This document shows positions 8,854 to 17,719 of a DNA stretch of 64,000 bases, in pieces. Origin of the DNA: Achromobacter deleyi (lineage in GTDB: Bacteria; Pseudomonadota; Gammaproteobacteria; Burkholderiales; Burkholderiaceae_B); assembly GCF_016127315.1 (NCBI RefSeq), contig NZ_CP065997.1, positions 1 to 64,000 on the forward strand, read 5' to 3'. Under the pieces are notes generated by a model. The model did no database searches. It was given only the letters and a program-made list of their open reading frames with translations, and had not been told where the DNA came from. Positions within the stretch are counted from its first letter, which is position 1. Every line of letters begins with the position of its first letter. Both the position numbers and the translations under genes were made by a program.

Positions 8854-9257
8854 AACCGCCCGCCCCTTACGAGAACGCCGTGACCTTCCAGTTCGGCGAT
8901 TCGCCCGAGCTGGCCGATGAACTGCTGGCATTGGTGTTGGCGGGCGCCAAGACCGCGACCTGCGGCGCGCTGCGCGACTTCGACGAGAAGGAACCGGTGC
9001 CCGAGCCGGGCCGGCGCGACGTGGTGCTGGACGGCCGCGGCCGCCCGGCCTGCGCCATCGAGACGCTCAGCATCGTGATCCAGCGTTTCGACGAAGTGGA
9101 CGAGGCCTTTGCCGTGGCCGAGGGCGAAGGCCCCTACGACGTCTGGCGCTCGGAGCACATCGCCTATTTCGAGCGCAATGGCGGCTACGCGCCGGACCTG
9201 CTGCTGGTGTGCGAGCGCTTCCGCGTGGTCGAGGTGTTTGAACGCGAGGCGGGCTGA
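8850..9257 (+). CDS. ASCH-domain protein
   Basis: A small 135-aa cytoplasmic protein with the ASCH fold (related to PUA; proposed RNA binding). Typical elements are VLAGAKTATCGAL near residues 29-39, the strand containing VVLDGRGRPACAIET and the C-terminal WRSEHIAYFERNGGYAPDLLLVCERFRVVE. The start at 8850 overlaps the phospholipase stop (ATGA), so it should be co-translated with that gene, an unexpected partner for an exported lipase. Some ASCH proteins are nucleases or amidohydrolases (YqfB); function here is not known. Confidence 0.82.
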   Translation: MKPPAPYENAVTFQFGDSPELADELLALVLAGAKTATCGALRDFDEKEPVPEPGRRDVVLDGRGRPACAIETLSIVIQRFDEVDEAFAVAEGEGPYDVWRSEHIAYFERNGGYAPDLLLVCERFRVVEVFEREAG

Positions 9258-9279
9258 CGCGCCCGCCTCGCGGCGTGGA

Positions 9280-10044
9280 TCAGGCCTCGGCCTGCTCCGC
9301 GGCCTTGCCCAGGCCGAGATAGCTCTCGATCACCTTGGGGTCGCCGGCCAGCTCGCGCGCCGGGCCGTGCAGGATGACTTCGCCGGTTTCGAGCACGTAG
9401 CCGTAGTCGGCCACCTGCAGCGCCGCGCGCGCGTTCTGTTCCACCAGCAGGATCGCCACGCCGGTCTCGCGCAGGCGCGCGATGATGTGGAAGATCTCGC
9501 GCACGATGCGCGGCGCCAGGCCCAGGCTGGGCTCGTCCAGCATCAGCAGCGCCGGCTTGGCCATCAGCGCGCGGCCGACCGCCAGCATCTGGCGCTCGCC
9601 GCCCGACAGCGTGCCGGCCTGCTGGGCGCGGCGTTCACGCAGGCGCGGGAACAGGTCGAAGACTTCGTTGAGCGTGTCGCGCCAGCCGCTTTCGCGGGCG
9701 CGGTAGCGGCGGAAACCGCCCAGCAGCAGGTTGTCTTCCACCGACATGCTGCCGAACAGCTCGCGCCGTTCGGGCACCAGCGACATGCCGGCGGCGACGC
9801 GGCGCTCGACCGGCCAGCTCGACACATCGGTGCCGGCGTACTGCACGGAGCCGGCCGCGTGGCCGGTCTGGGGCAATGCGCCCATCATGGCGTTCAGCAT
9901 GGTCGACTTGCCGGCGCCGTTGGCGCCGATCACGGTGACGATGCTGCCGGCCGGAACCGTCAGCGTGGCGCCGGCCAGCGCGCCGACCTTGCCGTAGCGG
10001 GCCGACAGGTTGGTGACTTCGAGAACGGGCTTGGACGTCGTCAT
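9280..10044 (-). CDS. livF: ABC transporter ATP-binding protein, LivF type (second cluster)
   Basis: A 254-aa ATPase, last gene of the minus-strand liv-type operon. It has a canonical Walker [10 protein letters not shown], signature LSGGERQ, Walker [15 protein letters not shown] and switch motif [11 protein letters not shown]. The start overlaps the end of the livM-livG fusion (ATGA at 10041-10044). Unlike the livF at 632, its Walker A lysine is present. The 22-base gap to the convergent ASCH gene contains no clear terminator. Confidence 0.93.
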   Translation of the reverse strand: MTTSKPVLEVTNLSARYGKVGALAGATLTVPAGSIVTVIGANGAGKSTMLNAMMGALPQTGHAAGSVQYAGTDVSSWPVERRVAAGMSLVPERRELFGSMSVEDNLLLGGFRRYRARESGWRDTLNEVFDLFPRLRERRAQQAGTLSGGERQMLAVGRALMAKPALLMLDEPSLGLAPRIVREIFHIIARLRETGVAILLVEQNARAALQVADYGYVLETGEVILHGPARELAGDPKVIESYLGLGKAAEQAEA

Positions 10045-11879
10045 TGCACGCCTCCCGCGGACACCGGCTTGGCCTGGTCGGCTTCGGGCAGGTCGTCGTC
10101 GATGCCGCCCAGGTAGGCTTCCAGCACCGCCGGGTTCTGTTGCACTTCGGCCGGCACGCCTTCGGCCAGCTTGGTGCCGAAATCCATCACCACCAGGTGG
10201 TTGGTCAGGCGCATCACAAAATCCATGTCGTGTTCAACCAGCAGAATGCTCATGCCCTCGGCGCGCAGTTGTTCCAGCACGCGGGCCAGGTCTTGCTTTT
10301 CCTTGTAGCGCAGGCCGGCAGCCGGCTCGTCCAGCAGCAGCAGCACCGGATCGCTGGCCAGGGCCCGCGCGATTTCCAGGATGCGTTGCTGGCCCAGCGC
10401 CAGGTTGCCCGCCTGTTCGTAGAGGTATTCGCCCAGGCCGACGCGCTTGATCTGCTCGGCGGCCTCGTGCAGCAGCTGCGCTTCGCGCGCCCGGTCGGTG
10501 TGCAAGGCGCCCGCCCACACGCCCACGTCGGAACGCAGGTGCGCGCCCAACGCGACGTTTTCCAGCACCGTCATGCCCGGCAGCAGCTGCACGTGCTGGA
10601 AGGTGCGGCCCACGCCCAGCTTGGCGATCTCGCGCGCCGAGCGGCTGTCGATGCGCTCGCCCATGAACGTGACCTGGCCGCGCGTCACCGGCAGCACGCC
10701 GCTGATCAGGTTGAAGGTGGTGCTCTTGCCGGCGCCGTTGGGGCCGATCAGGCCCATGATCTCGCCGGAGCGGACCTTGAAGCTGATGTCGTTGACGGCG
10801 ACCAGGCCGCCGAATTCCTTGCGGATGGCGTCCACTTCCAGCACCACCTGCCCGGCCTGCGGCCGCGCGCGCAGCGGCAGCGCCGGCGCCGGCTTGGGCG
10901 GGGCCAGGTTGCGGCGCGAGCCGTCGGCGCCGGTGAGGCTGCCCCACCAGCCCGCCAGGATCGGCCAGAGGCCGTTGCGGGCGTATTGCAGCATCAGGAT
11001 CAGCAGCACGCCGAAGACGATCATCTCGAAGTTGGCGTTGGTGTCCAGCAGCTTGGGCAGCAGGTTCTGCAGCTGGTCCTTCAGCACCAGGATGACGCTG
11101 GAGCCGAGCAGCGCGCCCCAGACGTAGCCGGCGCCGCCGACCACGGCCATGAACAGGTACTCGATGCCATAGTTGATGCCGAACGGGCTGGGGCTGACGG
11201 CGCGCTGCATGTGCGCGTAGAGCCAGCCCGAGACGCAGGCCAGCAGCGCGGCCCAGACGAAGATCACGACCTTGTAGGCGGCCGTGTTCACGCCCATCGA
11301 CTCGGCCATGCCGGCGCCGCTCTTGAGCGCGCGGATGGCGCGGCCGGGACGCGAGTTCAGCAGGTTGCGGGTCGCCCACAGCGCCAGCAGCACGAACACC
11401 CAGATCAGGTAGTAGATGTGGCGGCCGCTGGCCAGCGACATGCCGAAGATGCTGATGGGCTCGATGCCGGCGATGCCGTCATGCTTGCCCAGCCAGTCCA
11501 GGTTGCCGAACAGGAAGTACAGCGACAGGCCCCAGGCGATGGTGCCCAGCGGCAGGTAGTGGCCCGACAGGCGCAGCGTGATCGCGCCCAGCAGGTAGGC
11601 CACCACGGCGGTCAGGATCAGGCCGGCGGGCAGCGCCAGCCACGGCGACACGTCGTATTGCGTGGTCAGGTAGGCGGTGGTGTACGCGCCCAGGCCGACG
11701 AACGCGGCCTGGCCGAACGAGGTCAGGCCGCCGACGCCGGTCAGCAGCACCAGCCCCAGCACCACCAGGCTGGCCAGCCCGATGTAGTTCAGTTGCGTCA
11801 CCCAGAACTCGGGCGTGACCGGCAGCAGCGGCAGCCCCGCCAGGACGACGATGAAGAGCACAAGCAGAATGCGGTTCAT
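10041..11879 (-). CDS. livMG: fused LivM permease - LivG ATPase
   Basis: A single 612-aa polypeptide joins two subunits that are usually separate. Residues 1-310 are the LivM membrane domain ([19 protein letters not shown] near 48-66, coupling loop [14 protein letters not shown] near 184-197). A proline/alanine-rich linker (about 320-345) follows. Residues 346-600 are a LivG ATPase with Walker A GPNGAGKS (379-386), signature [12 protein letters not shown], Walker [12 protein letters not shown] and LLVEHDM. The start is the ATG at 11879, five bases after the livH stop; the frame is open further upstream over livH but that stretch is not homologous protein. A genuine fusion: no stop or frameshift lies between the domains. 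Confidence 0.9.
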   Translation of the reverse strand: MNRILLVLFIVVLAGLPLLPVTPEFWVTQLNYIGLASLVVLGLVLLTGVGGLTSFGQAAFVGLGAYTTAYLTTQYDVSPWLALPAGLILTAVVAYLLGAITLRLSGHYLPLGTIAWGLSLYFLFGNLDWLGKHDGIAGIEPISIFGMSLASGRHIYYLIWVFVLLALWATRNLLNSRPGRAIRALKSGAGMAESMGVNTAAYKVVIFVWAALLACVSGWLYAHMQRAVSPSPFGINYGIEYLFMAVVGGAGYVWGALLGSSVILVLKDQLQNLLPKLLDTNANFEMIVFGVLLILMLQYARNGLWPILAGWWGSLTGADGSRRNLAPPKPAPALPLRARPQAGQVVLEVDAIRKEFGGLVAVNDISFKVRSGEIMGLIGPNGAGKSTTFNLISGVLPVTRGQVTFMGERIDSRSAREIAKLGVGRTFQHVQLLPGMTVLENVALGAHLRSDVGVWAGALHTDRAREAQLLHEAAEQIKRVGLGEYLYEQAGNLALGQQRILEIARALASDPVLLLLDEPAAGLRYKEKQDLARVLEQLRAEGMSILLVEHDMDFVMRLTNHLVVMDFGTKLAEGVPAEVQQNPAVLEAYLGGIDDDLPEADQAKPVSAGGVQ

Positions 11880-11884
11880 GGCGT

Positions 11885-12922
11885 TTATTCCTCTTCGTCC
11901 ACGTGATGGGTGCTGAACGAACGCCAGACCAGAACCGGGATAATCAAGGTGAAGACGATCACTTCCTTGTAGGCGCTGGCCCAGAAGGACGAGAACGATT
12001 CCAGCACGCCCACCAGCAGCGAGCCGGCGGCCGCCACGGGGTAGCTGGCCAGGCCGCCGATGATGGCGCCGACGAAGCCCTTCAGGCCGATCAGGAAGCC
12101 GGTGTCGTAATAGACCGTGGTGATCGGCGCGATCAGCATGCCGGACATGGCGCCGATGGCGGTGGCCAGCGTGAAGGTCAGGCTGCCCGACATAGTGGTG
12201 CTGATGCCGACCAGGCGCGCCCCGCGGCGGTTGACGGCGGTGGCGCGCAGCGCGCGGCCGTACAGCGTCTTGCCGAAGAACAGCCACAGCGCGATGATCA
12301 GCAGCGCGCAGGTCGCGACCACGAACAGGCTCTGCGCCGACCAGGTGGTGAAGCCCAGGTCGACCTGGCCGCTCACGAACGCGGGCGTGCGCCAGCCTTC
12401 GGCGCCGAAGAACACCAGGGCCAGGCCGGTCAGCGCGAAGTGCACCGCCACCGACACGATCAGCAGCACCAGCACGGTGGCCTCGGCCAGCGGCTGGTAG
12501 ACGATGCGATAGACCATCGGGCCCATCGGGATCACCAGCAGCAGCGTCAACAGCATGTTGAGCCACAGGGAATTGCCGGCCGCGGTGTAGGTGATCGTCA
12601 GCCACAGCAGCGCGAGCGGCAGGACGACACAGGTCAGCACGGCCTTGGGCAGGCCTGCCGCGCTGCGGGTCCGCAGCGCGCGCAGCAGTTCAAGCGCCAG
12701 GCAGACGACGCCCAGCAGCGGCAGGAGATAGGCGGTGCCGGGCACCTTGCCGTCCACCAGCATCGCGAGCGTCAGGGCACCGAACGCCACGAACTCGCCC
12801 TGGGGAATGAAAATGACGCGCGTAACGGCGAATACCAGCACCAGCGCCATGCCCAGCAGGGCATAGATGGCGCCGTTGACGATACCGTCTTGCAGCAGAA
12901 TCAGCGCAATTGAGGAATCCAT
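11885..12922 (-). CDS. livH: branched-chain amino acid-type ABC permease LivH (long form)
   Basis: A 345-aa inner-membrane permease of the second cluster. It has the LivH N-terminal pattern DGIVNGAIYALLGMALVLVF followed by FIPQGEF (where the usual NFAHG is altered) and a coupling loop RALRATAVNRRGARLVGI. It is about 50 residues longer than the livH at 2718 because of an extra hydrophobic stretch at residues 60-125. It is expected to pair with the LivM half of the next gene. The start ATG at 12922 follows a 133-base gap holding two hairpins. Confidence 0.9.
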   Translation of the reverse strand: MDSSIALILLQDGIVNGAIYALLGMALVLVFAVTRVIFIPQGEFVAFGALTLAMLVDGKVPGTAYLLPLLGVVCLALELLRALRTRSAAGLPKAVLTCVVLPLALLWLTITYTAAGNSLWLNMLLTLLLVIPMGPMVYRIVYQPLAEATVLVLLIVSVAVHFALTGLALVFFGAEGWRTPAFVSGQVDLGFTTWSAQSLFVVATCALLIIALWLFFGKTLYGRALRATAVNRRGARLVGISTTMSGSLTFTLATAIGAMSGMLIAPITTVYYDTGFLIGLKGFVGAIIGGLASYPVAAAGSLLVGVLESFSSFWASAYKEVIVFTLIIPVLVWRSFSTHHVDEEE

Positions 12923-12978
12923 CTAACAACCTTATTGATTCTTGGTGTTCCGACCCCGCCCGGAACACTGATACGACA

Positions 12979-13033
12979 CACCGGCCGGAGAGGCCGGTGC
13001 GAAGCATTGCTCGGGCGCCCCGAAGAGCGCCCG
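12979..13033 (-). terminator. two tandem hairpins between binding-protein and permease genes
   Basis: Hairpin 1 pairs 12979-12986 with 12992-12999 (8 bp, 5-base loop). Hairpin 2 pairs 13012-13018 with 13027-13033 (7 bp, 8-base loop). On the transcribed minus strand they lie just after the binding-protein stop and before livH. Neither has a T-run, so processing or 3'-end protection of the binding-protein mRNA is more likely than full termination. Confidence 0.5.
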
Positions 13034-13055
13034 TGGATCGGGCAATCCAGGGGAA

Positions 13056-14219
13056 TTACAGGCCGGGCTGGTAGACCCACTTGCCGCCTTCCACCTTGAC
13101 GATGACGCGCGAACGCTCGTCGAAACCGGCGTGGTCGGTCGGCGACATGTTGAACACGCCTTGCGACGCGGGCAGGTCCTTGATGCTTTCCAGGGCGTCG
13201 CGCATGGCGGCGCGGAATTCCGGCGTGCCGGGCTTGGCGCCGGTCTTCAGGGCCACGGGCAGCGCGGCCACGACCAGCTGGCCGGCATCCCACATGTGGC
13301 CGCCGAAGGTGTTGGTCGAACCGGCGCCGTTGGCTTTTTCGTAGGTCTCGACATAGGCCAGGGCCGACTTCTTGACCGGGTTGCTGTCGGGCAGTTGGGC
13401 CGCGACCAGCAGCGGGCCGGCCGGCAGGTACATGCCGTCGCAGTCCTTGCCGCAGACGCGCAGCACGTCGTTGTTGGCGGCGCCGTGGGTCTGGTAGATG
13501 GTGCCGCCGTAGTTGCGGGCCTTCAGTTCCTTTTGCGGCAGCGCGGACGGGGTGCCAGCGCCGGCGATCAGGATGGCGTCGGGCTTGGCGCCGATCAGCT
13601 TGAGCACCTGGCCCGTCACGCTGGTGTCGGTGCGGCTGTACTTTTCGATGGAGACGATCTCGATGCCCTTGGCCTTGGCGGCCTTCTGCATCACATCCAG
13701 CCAGCCGTCACCGTAGGCGTCGGCAAAGCCGATGAAGCCCAGCGTCTTGACCTTGGACTTGGCCATGGCGTCAGCGAGCGCGCCGGCCATCAGGGCGTCG
13801 TTCTGCGGGGTCTTGAAGACCCAGCGGCGCTTGTCGTCCACGGGTTCGACGATCTTGGCGCTGGCGGCCACGCTGATCATCGGCACCTTGGCTTCGGCGG
13901 CCACGTCCACCATGGCCAGCGAGCCCGGCGTGACCGACGTGCCGATCAGCACGTCGACCTTGTCGTCGGACGCCAGCTTGCGCGAGTTCTTGACGGCTTG
14001 GGTCGTGTCGGTGGCGTCGTCCAGGACGATCCACTCGATCTTCTGGCCGGCCACTTCCTTGGGCAGCAGCGCCACGGTGTTGCGCTCGGGGATACCCAGC
14101 GACGCGGCGGGGCCGGTGCTGGACACCGTCACACCCACCTTGACCTGGGCGCTGGCCAGCAGCGGCAGGGTCAGGGCAACGGCGGCGGCGGCCGCGGACA
14201 AGCCGAAGTGCTTGCGCAT
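13056..14219 (-). CDS. periplasmic substrate-binding protein of second liv-type importer
   Basis: A 387-aa periplasmic binding protein (Peripla_BP_6 family), first gene of the minus-strand operon. The signal peptide ends at an ASA/QV site near residue 24. The mature N-terminus VKVGVTVSSTGPAASLGIPERN is typical, and GTSVTPGSLAMVDVA forms part of the ligand pocket. A close cysteine pair (VCGKDC) may form a disulfide. The ATG at 14219 has AGGAGA 7 bases upstream and a perfect -10 box further up. Ligand not determinable; aromatic or amino-acid derivatives are common for this subfamily. Confidence 0.9.
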   Translation of the reverse strand: MRKHFGLSAAAAAVALTLPLLASAQVKVGVTVSSTGPAASLGIPERNTVALLPKEVAGQKIEWIVLDDATDTTQAVKNSRKLASDDKVDVLIGTSVTPGSLAMVDVAAEAKVPMISVAASAKIVEPVDDKRRWVFKTPQNDALMAGALADAMAKSKVKTLGFIGFADAYGDGWLDVMQKAAKAKGIEIVSIEKYSRTDTSVTGQVLKLIGAKPDAILIAGAGTPSALPQKELKARNYGGTIYQTHGAANNDVLRVCGKDCDGMYLPAGPLLVAAQLPDSNPVKKSALAYVETYEKANGAGSTNTFGGHMWDAGQLVVAALPVALKTGAKPGTPEFRAAMRDALESIKDLPASQGVFNMSPTDHAGFDERSRVIVKVEGGKWVYQPGL

Positions 14220-14298
14220 GTTTTGTCTCCTGTGGTGGCTCTTTTTTTGCCCCGGACGAGGCGGAAGCGAGCCTAGTTAAAGTTATACAGAAAAAAAT

Positions 14299-14304
14299 AT
14301 TATA
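14299..14304 (-). promoter_or_regulatory. perfect -10 box (TATAAT) for second liv-type operon
   Basis: The minus strand reads TATAAT here, 80 bases before the binding-protein ATG, inside an A/T-rich island that stands out from the GC-rich surroundings. No good -35 hexamer sits at 16-18 bases, so an activator may be needed. The rest of the 249-base gap to bioY shows no gene. Confidence 0.5.
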
Positions 14305-14468
14305 GGGTTAAAACAGTATCAGATGACTTCGCGCAACTACGGTAAATCCCTGACGTGCTACAGAAACCACAATTCAGCAAACGCATTCGTTAATGGCGAA
14401 CTTGTACTTGAAAGGCTGGCGGGCGTCAGTTGGGGGATTCCCTTGGACCCCGGCCGCCCGCGCGGCGT

Positions 14469-15026
14469 TCAGCGCCCGCGCATCGGCCACACCCGTTCGA
14501 CCCGCGTCGCCACCCACGCCGCCAGCGCGGCCTTGATCAGGTCGCCCGGCACGAACACCGCCACCGCCATGGTGGCCTTGGCCAGCCCCATCTTGGTGAC
14601 CGTCGCCAGCCACGGCACGCCGAACGCATAGACCACCACGATGCCGCCCAGGACGCAGGCGATGGCGCAGCCGGCCAGCTGGCCGCCGAATCCCGCCGCC
14701 CTGCCCGCCAGGCGCCGCGCCAGCCAGCCGGTCACGAACGCACCCGCCACCAGCCCCACCAGGAAACCGCCGGTCGGCCCGAAGAACGCCCCCAGGCCGC
14801 CACGCCCGCCCGGCAACACCGGCAGGCCGATGGCCGCCAGCGCCAGGTACAGCAGGCAGGCCAGCGCGCCGCGCCCCGGCCCCAATATGGCGCCGGCCAG
14901 CATCGCGCCCAGCGTCTGCAGCGTGATCGGCACCGGAATGCCCGGCAGCGGAATCGGCGGAATCAGGCTCAGCACCACGATCAGCGCGGCGAACAGCGCC
15001 ACCAGCACAGTGTTATTGGATTTCAT
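14469..15026 (-). CDS. bioY: BioY, biotin-binding S component of ECF transporter
   Basis: A 185-aa membrane protein that binds biotin with high affinity. Six hydrophobic segments are visible. BioY hallmarks include PLPGIPVPITLQTLGAMLAG near residues 26-45 and the glycine-rich GRGGLGAFFGPTGGFLVG. Last gene of bioM-bioN-bioY, 54 bases after bioN. It can take up biotin alone in some bacteria, but with BioMN here forms the full energised transporter. Confidence 0.94.
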   Translation of the reverse strand: MKSNNTVLVALFAALIVVLSLIPPIPLPGIPVPITLQTLGAMLAGAILGPGRGALACLLYLALAAIGLPVLPGGRGGLGAFFGPTGGFLVGLVAGAFVTGWLARRLAGRAAGFGGQLAGCAIACVLGGIVVVYAFGVPWLATVTKMGLAKATMAVAVFVPGDLIKAALAAWVATRVERVWPMRGR

Positions 15027-15080
15027 TGCAATGCCCTTTCTATCTAGCGGGACGGAAGAATCGGGGATGGGATCGACATG

Positions 15081-15677
15081 TCACAGGCTGCGGGCGTCGA
15101 TGGCCTCGGCCACTTCCTGCGCCCGCTTCAGCGTCAGCACCACCAGCGGCACGATCAGCGCCACCGGGTTGGCGCCCAGCCCGCGGGCCGCCTGGGCCTC
15201 GCGGATCTCGTGGAAATTGCGCCAGATCTCGGGCACGAAGCGCAGCGCCAGCGCCAATGCCAGCGAGACCTTGCCGGCGTCCAGCAGGCCGATGCGCTGC
15301 AGCGGCATCAGCACCCGTTCGCACACGGCGATCAGGTCGGAACTGCGGGTCGACAGCGTCACCGCCAGCGCCAGCCCGACCATCGCGGCGATGCGCAAGA
15401 GGACCGCCAGCGCCTCGCGCCAGCCCTGGAACCAGGCCGTGAATGCGCCAACCGCCAGCAGCACCCAGACCAGGCCGCGCACCTGGCGCCAGACGCCGCC
15501 GGGCGTGGCGCCGGCGCACCACAGCAGCAGGCCGGCCACCGCGCAGGCGCCCGCCAGGATGGCGGGATCGCGCACCAGGAACAGCCCGGCGCCGGCCGCG
15601 GCCAGCGCCAGCAGCTTCAGGCCGGCGGGCAGCCGGTGCAGCGGCGAGTCGCCGGGAATATATAGGGGCTCGATCAC
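15081..15677 (-). CDS. bioN: BioN, transmembrane T component of biotin ECF transporter
   Basis: A 198-aa EcfT/CbiQ-family protein linking the S component to the ATPase. It is hydrophobic in its first two thirds and then carries the two short coupling motifs of the family, seen as AQAARGLG and AIDARSL. Its start overlaps the bioM stop (ATGA at 15674-15677), so synthesis is coupled. Shorter than group II EcfT proteins, consistent with dedicated BioN. Confidence 0.92.
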   Translation of the reverse strand: MIEPLYIPGDSPLHRLPAGLKLLALAAAGAGLFLVRDPAILAGACAVAGLLLWCAGATPGGVWRQVRGLVWVLLAVGAFTAWFQGWREALAVLLRIAAMVGLALAVTLSTRSSDLIAVCERVLMPLQRIGLLDAGKVSLALALALRFVPEIWRNFHEIREAQAARGLGANPVALIVPLVVLTLKRAQEVAEAIDARSL

Positions 15678-16351
15678 GCGCAGTGATTCCGGTACCAGCG
15701 CAACGCGGCGGCCGGCTGGTCGTCGGCGGCGATGGCGCCGTCCTGGATCACCAGCACCCGCTCGAAGTCTTCCAGCAGCGTCAGGTCGTGGCTGACCACG
15801 ATGGCGTCCTGCGGCATGGCGGCGATGGCGTCGCGCACCCGGTTGCGGTTGCGCAGGTCCAGCTGGGTGGTGGGTTCGTCGAACACCACCAGCCCCGGCC
15901 GCATCACCAGCACCGCCGCCAGCGCCACCAGCTGGCGCTCGCCGCCGGACAGGGTGTGGCTGGTGCGGTCCGCCAGGTGGGCCACGCCCAGGTCGGCCAG
16001 CGCGGCCTCGATGCGGGCCTCGCGCTGCGCGCGGTCGGGCTCCAGGTGCTTCAGGCCGAACGCCAGGTCCTCGCGCACGATCGGGAAGACGATCTGGTTC
16101 TCGGGGTTCTGGAACACGAAGCCGACCTGGCGGCGCACCGCCTTCAGTTCATGCCGGGTGTCCAGGCCGCCGACGCGCACGCAGCCGGAAGTCGGCAGCA
16201 CCAGGCCATTGACCAGCCGCGCCAGCGTGCTCTTGCCGGCGCCGTTGGGGCCGACGATGCCGACCCGGCGCCCGGCCAGCGCCACGCTCACCCCGCGCAA
16301 CACTGTGGTCTGGGGCGTCGCTACAATCGCCTGGTCAAACTCGATTAACAT
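15674..16351 (-). CDS. bioM: BioM, ATPase of biotin ECF transporter
   Basis: A 225-aa ABC ATPase with Walker [11 protein letters not shown]-loop [10 protein letters not shown], signature LSGGERQ, Walker [14 protein letters not shown] and switch VVSHDL. The Q-loop form QNPENQ is characteristic of ECF-type ATPases. First gene of the biotin uptake operon. Its start is 52 bases from the divergent msrB, and the gap carries a perfect 9-4-9 inverted repeat. Confidence 0.94.
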   Translation of the reverse strand: MLIEFDQAIVATPQTTVLRGVSVALAGRRVGIVGPNGAGKSTLARLVNGLVLPTSGCVRVGGLDTRHELKAVRRQVGFVFQNPENQIVFPIVREDLAFGLKHLEPDRAQREARIEAALADLGVAHLADRTSHTLSGGERQLVALAAVLVMRPGLVVFDEPTTQLDLRNRNRVRDAIAAMPQDAIVVSHDLTLLEDFERVLVIQDGAIAADDQPAAALRWYRNHCA

Positions 16352-16362
16352 GGGGCGGGATT

Positions 16363-16384
16363 ATGCCCGAACCATTTCGGGCAT
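16363..16384. promoter_or_regulatory. perfect 9-4-9 inverted repeat between bioM and msrB
   Basis: The arms ATGCCCGAA and TTCGGGCAT flank a CCAT spacer, 11 bases upstream of bioM and 19 upstream of msrB. Placement in a short divergent promoter region suggests an operator; an RNA hairpin in a leader is the alternative. It does not resemble the BioR site or the BirA operator as I know them. Confidence 0.5.
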
Positions 16385-16403
16385 CGGGACTCCAAGAGCT
16401 GAT

Positions 16404-16802
16404 ATGGACAAAGTACGCAAAACCGACGCCGAATGGCAGGCCCAGCTGTCCCCGGAAGAATACGTCGTCACCCGCCAAAAGGGTACCGAACGCGCGTTCA
16501 CCGGGCGCTACTGGAATACCTTCACCCCGGGCATCTACCGCTGCGTGGGCTGTGGCACGGCGCTGTTCGCGTCGGACACCAAGTTCGACGCCGGCTGTGG
16601 CTGGCCCAGCTATTTCCAGGCGCTCGATCCGGAACTGGTGCGCGAAGAACGCGACACCACCCACGGCATGGTGCGCACCGAGGTGCTGTGCAATGTCTGT
16701 GACGCGCACCTGGGCCACGTCTTCCCCGACGGCCCGGAACCCACCGGCCTGCGCTATTGCATCAACTCCCTGTCGATGACGTTCGAACCCATAGAAGAAT
16801 GA
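16404..16802 (+). CDS. msrB: peptide-methionine (R)-S-oxide reductase MsrB
   Basis: A 132-aa cytoplasmic repair enzyme that reduces methionine-R-sulfoxide. Catalytic Cys119 lies in RYCINSLSM and a likely resolving Cys65 in FDAGCGWPS. Two CxxC pairs (Cys47/Cys50 and Cys96/Cys99) bind structural zinc. The start is the ATG at 16404; upstream open frame is only the antisense of bioM. The stop overlaps the yciB start (ATGA). Confidence 0.95.
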   Translation: MDKVRKTDAEWQAQLSPEEYVVTRQKGTERAFTGRYWNTFTPGIYRCVGCGTALFASDTKFDAGCGWPSYFQALDPELVREERDTTHGMVRTEVLCNVCDAHLGHVFPDGPEPTGLRYCINSLSMTFEPIEE

Positions 16803-17359
16803 AGAAGTTCCTGTTCGACCTCTTTCCGCTGTTCCTTTTCTTCCTGGCCTACCGGTTCACGGACATCTTCGTGGCCACCGGCGTGGCCATGGCGGCGGCG
16901 GTGCTGCAGATCGTCTGGCTCAAGGCCACCGGCCGCGCCACCGAAGCCATGCACTGGATCAACCTGACCGTGATCCTGGTGTTCGGCGGCGCCACCATCT
17001 GGCTGCACAGCGACGTCTTCATCAAATGGAAGCCGACGGTGCTGTACTGGCTGTTCGGCGGCGCCCTGGTGTTCGCCCGCCTGCTGTTCGGCCGCAACCT
17101 GATCCGCCGCCTGATGGAAAAGCAGATCCAGCTGCCGGACGCGGCCTGGGACAAGCTCAACCTGATCTGGGCCGGCTTCTTCCTGTTCGCCGGCGCCATC
17201 AATCTCTACGTGGCGTTTTCGGGGCATTTCACCGAATCCCAGTGGGTCAGCTTCAAGGCCTTCGGCCTGATGGGCCTGATGATCGTCTTCGTCATCGGCC
17301 AGTCCCTCTGGCTGGGCAAGCACATCCAGGCCGACGACAACACCCCGCCCAAGGCCTGA
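16799..17359 (+). CDS. yciB: YciB/IspZ family inner-membrane septation protein
   Basis: A 186-aa, five- to six-helix inner-membrane protein of the IspZ/YciB family, linked in enterobacteria to envelope integrity and septation. It starts [20 protein letters not shown], the conserved beginning, and contains [22 protein letters not shown] and [20 protein letters not shown]. The ATG overlaps the msrB stop. An in-frame ATG 42 bases further up would run into msrB and is not needed. Confidence 0.92.
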   Translation: MKKFLFDLFPLFLFFLAYRFTDIFVATGVAMAAAVLQIVWLKATGRATEAMHWINLTVILVFGGATIWLHSDVFIKWKPTVLYWLFGGALVFARLLFGRNLIRRLMEKQIQLPDAAWDKLNLIWAGFFLFAGAINLYVAFSGHFTESQWVSFKAFGLMGLMIVFVIGQSLWLGKHIQADDNTPPKA

Positions 17360-17432
17360 GGCCGCGGCGCCGGGCCCCCTTCTTTCCCCCACGGCGCGCC
17401 TGCCGGCGCGCCGGAACTTTACGATCGACCCC

Positions 17433-17702
17433 ATGTCAGAGACCACCGACCGCATCACCCTGATCCGGGAGCGCCTGGCCGTCCTGGAACCGGTTTCCCT
17501 GGACATCCAGGACGACTCGCATTTGCATGCTGGTCATGAAGGCAGTAAAAACGGCGCCGGCCATTATCGCGTCCATATCGTGGCGTCCTGTTTCGCAGGG
17601 CTGTCCGCCGTGGCGCGCCATAGGCTGGTGTATCATCATCTGCAAGATTTGATCCCCTATCCGATTCATGCGCTTGCGCTAGACGCCCAGGCTCCCAAAT
17701 AG
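17433..17702 (+). CDS. bolA: BolA family protein
   Basis: An 89-aa BolA-like protein, likely partner of a monothiol glutaredoxin in Fe-S handling. The fold is marked by LHAGHEGS and GHYRVHIVASCFAGLSAVARHRLVYHHL, containing the invariant RHR motif near residues 62-64. It lies 74 bases after yciB and 17 bases before the parvulin gene, the usual betaproteobacterial order. Confidence 0.92.
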   Translation: MSETTDRITLIRERLAVLEPVSLDIQDDSHLHAGHEGSKNGAGHYRVHIVASCFAGLSAVARHRLVYHHLQDLIPYPIHALALDAQAPK

Positions 17703-17719
17703 AAAGTAAAAGGATATTC

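Noticed and set aside
11880..12605. N-terminal extension of the LivM-LivG fusion
   Set aside because: Overlaps livH in another frame and is Arg/Gly/Ala-rich; LivM homology begins at the ATG at 11879.
14323..14631. Small plus-strand frame in the liv-bioY gap
   Set aside because: Mostly antisense to bioY; no family features.
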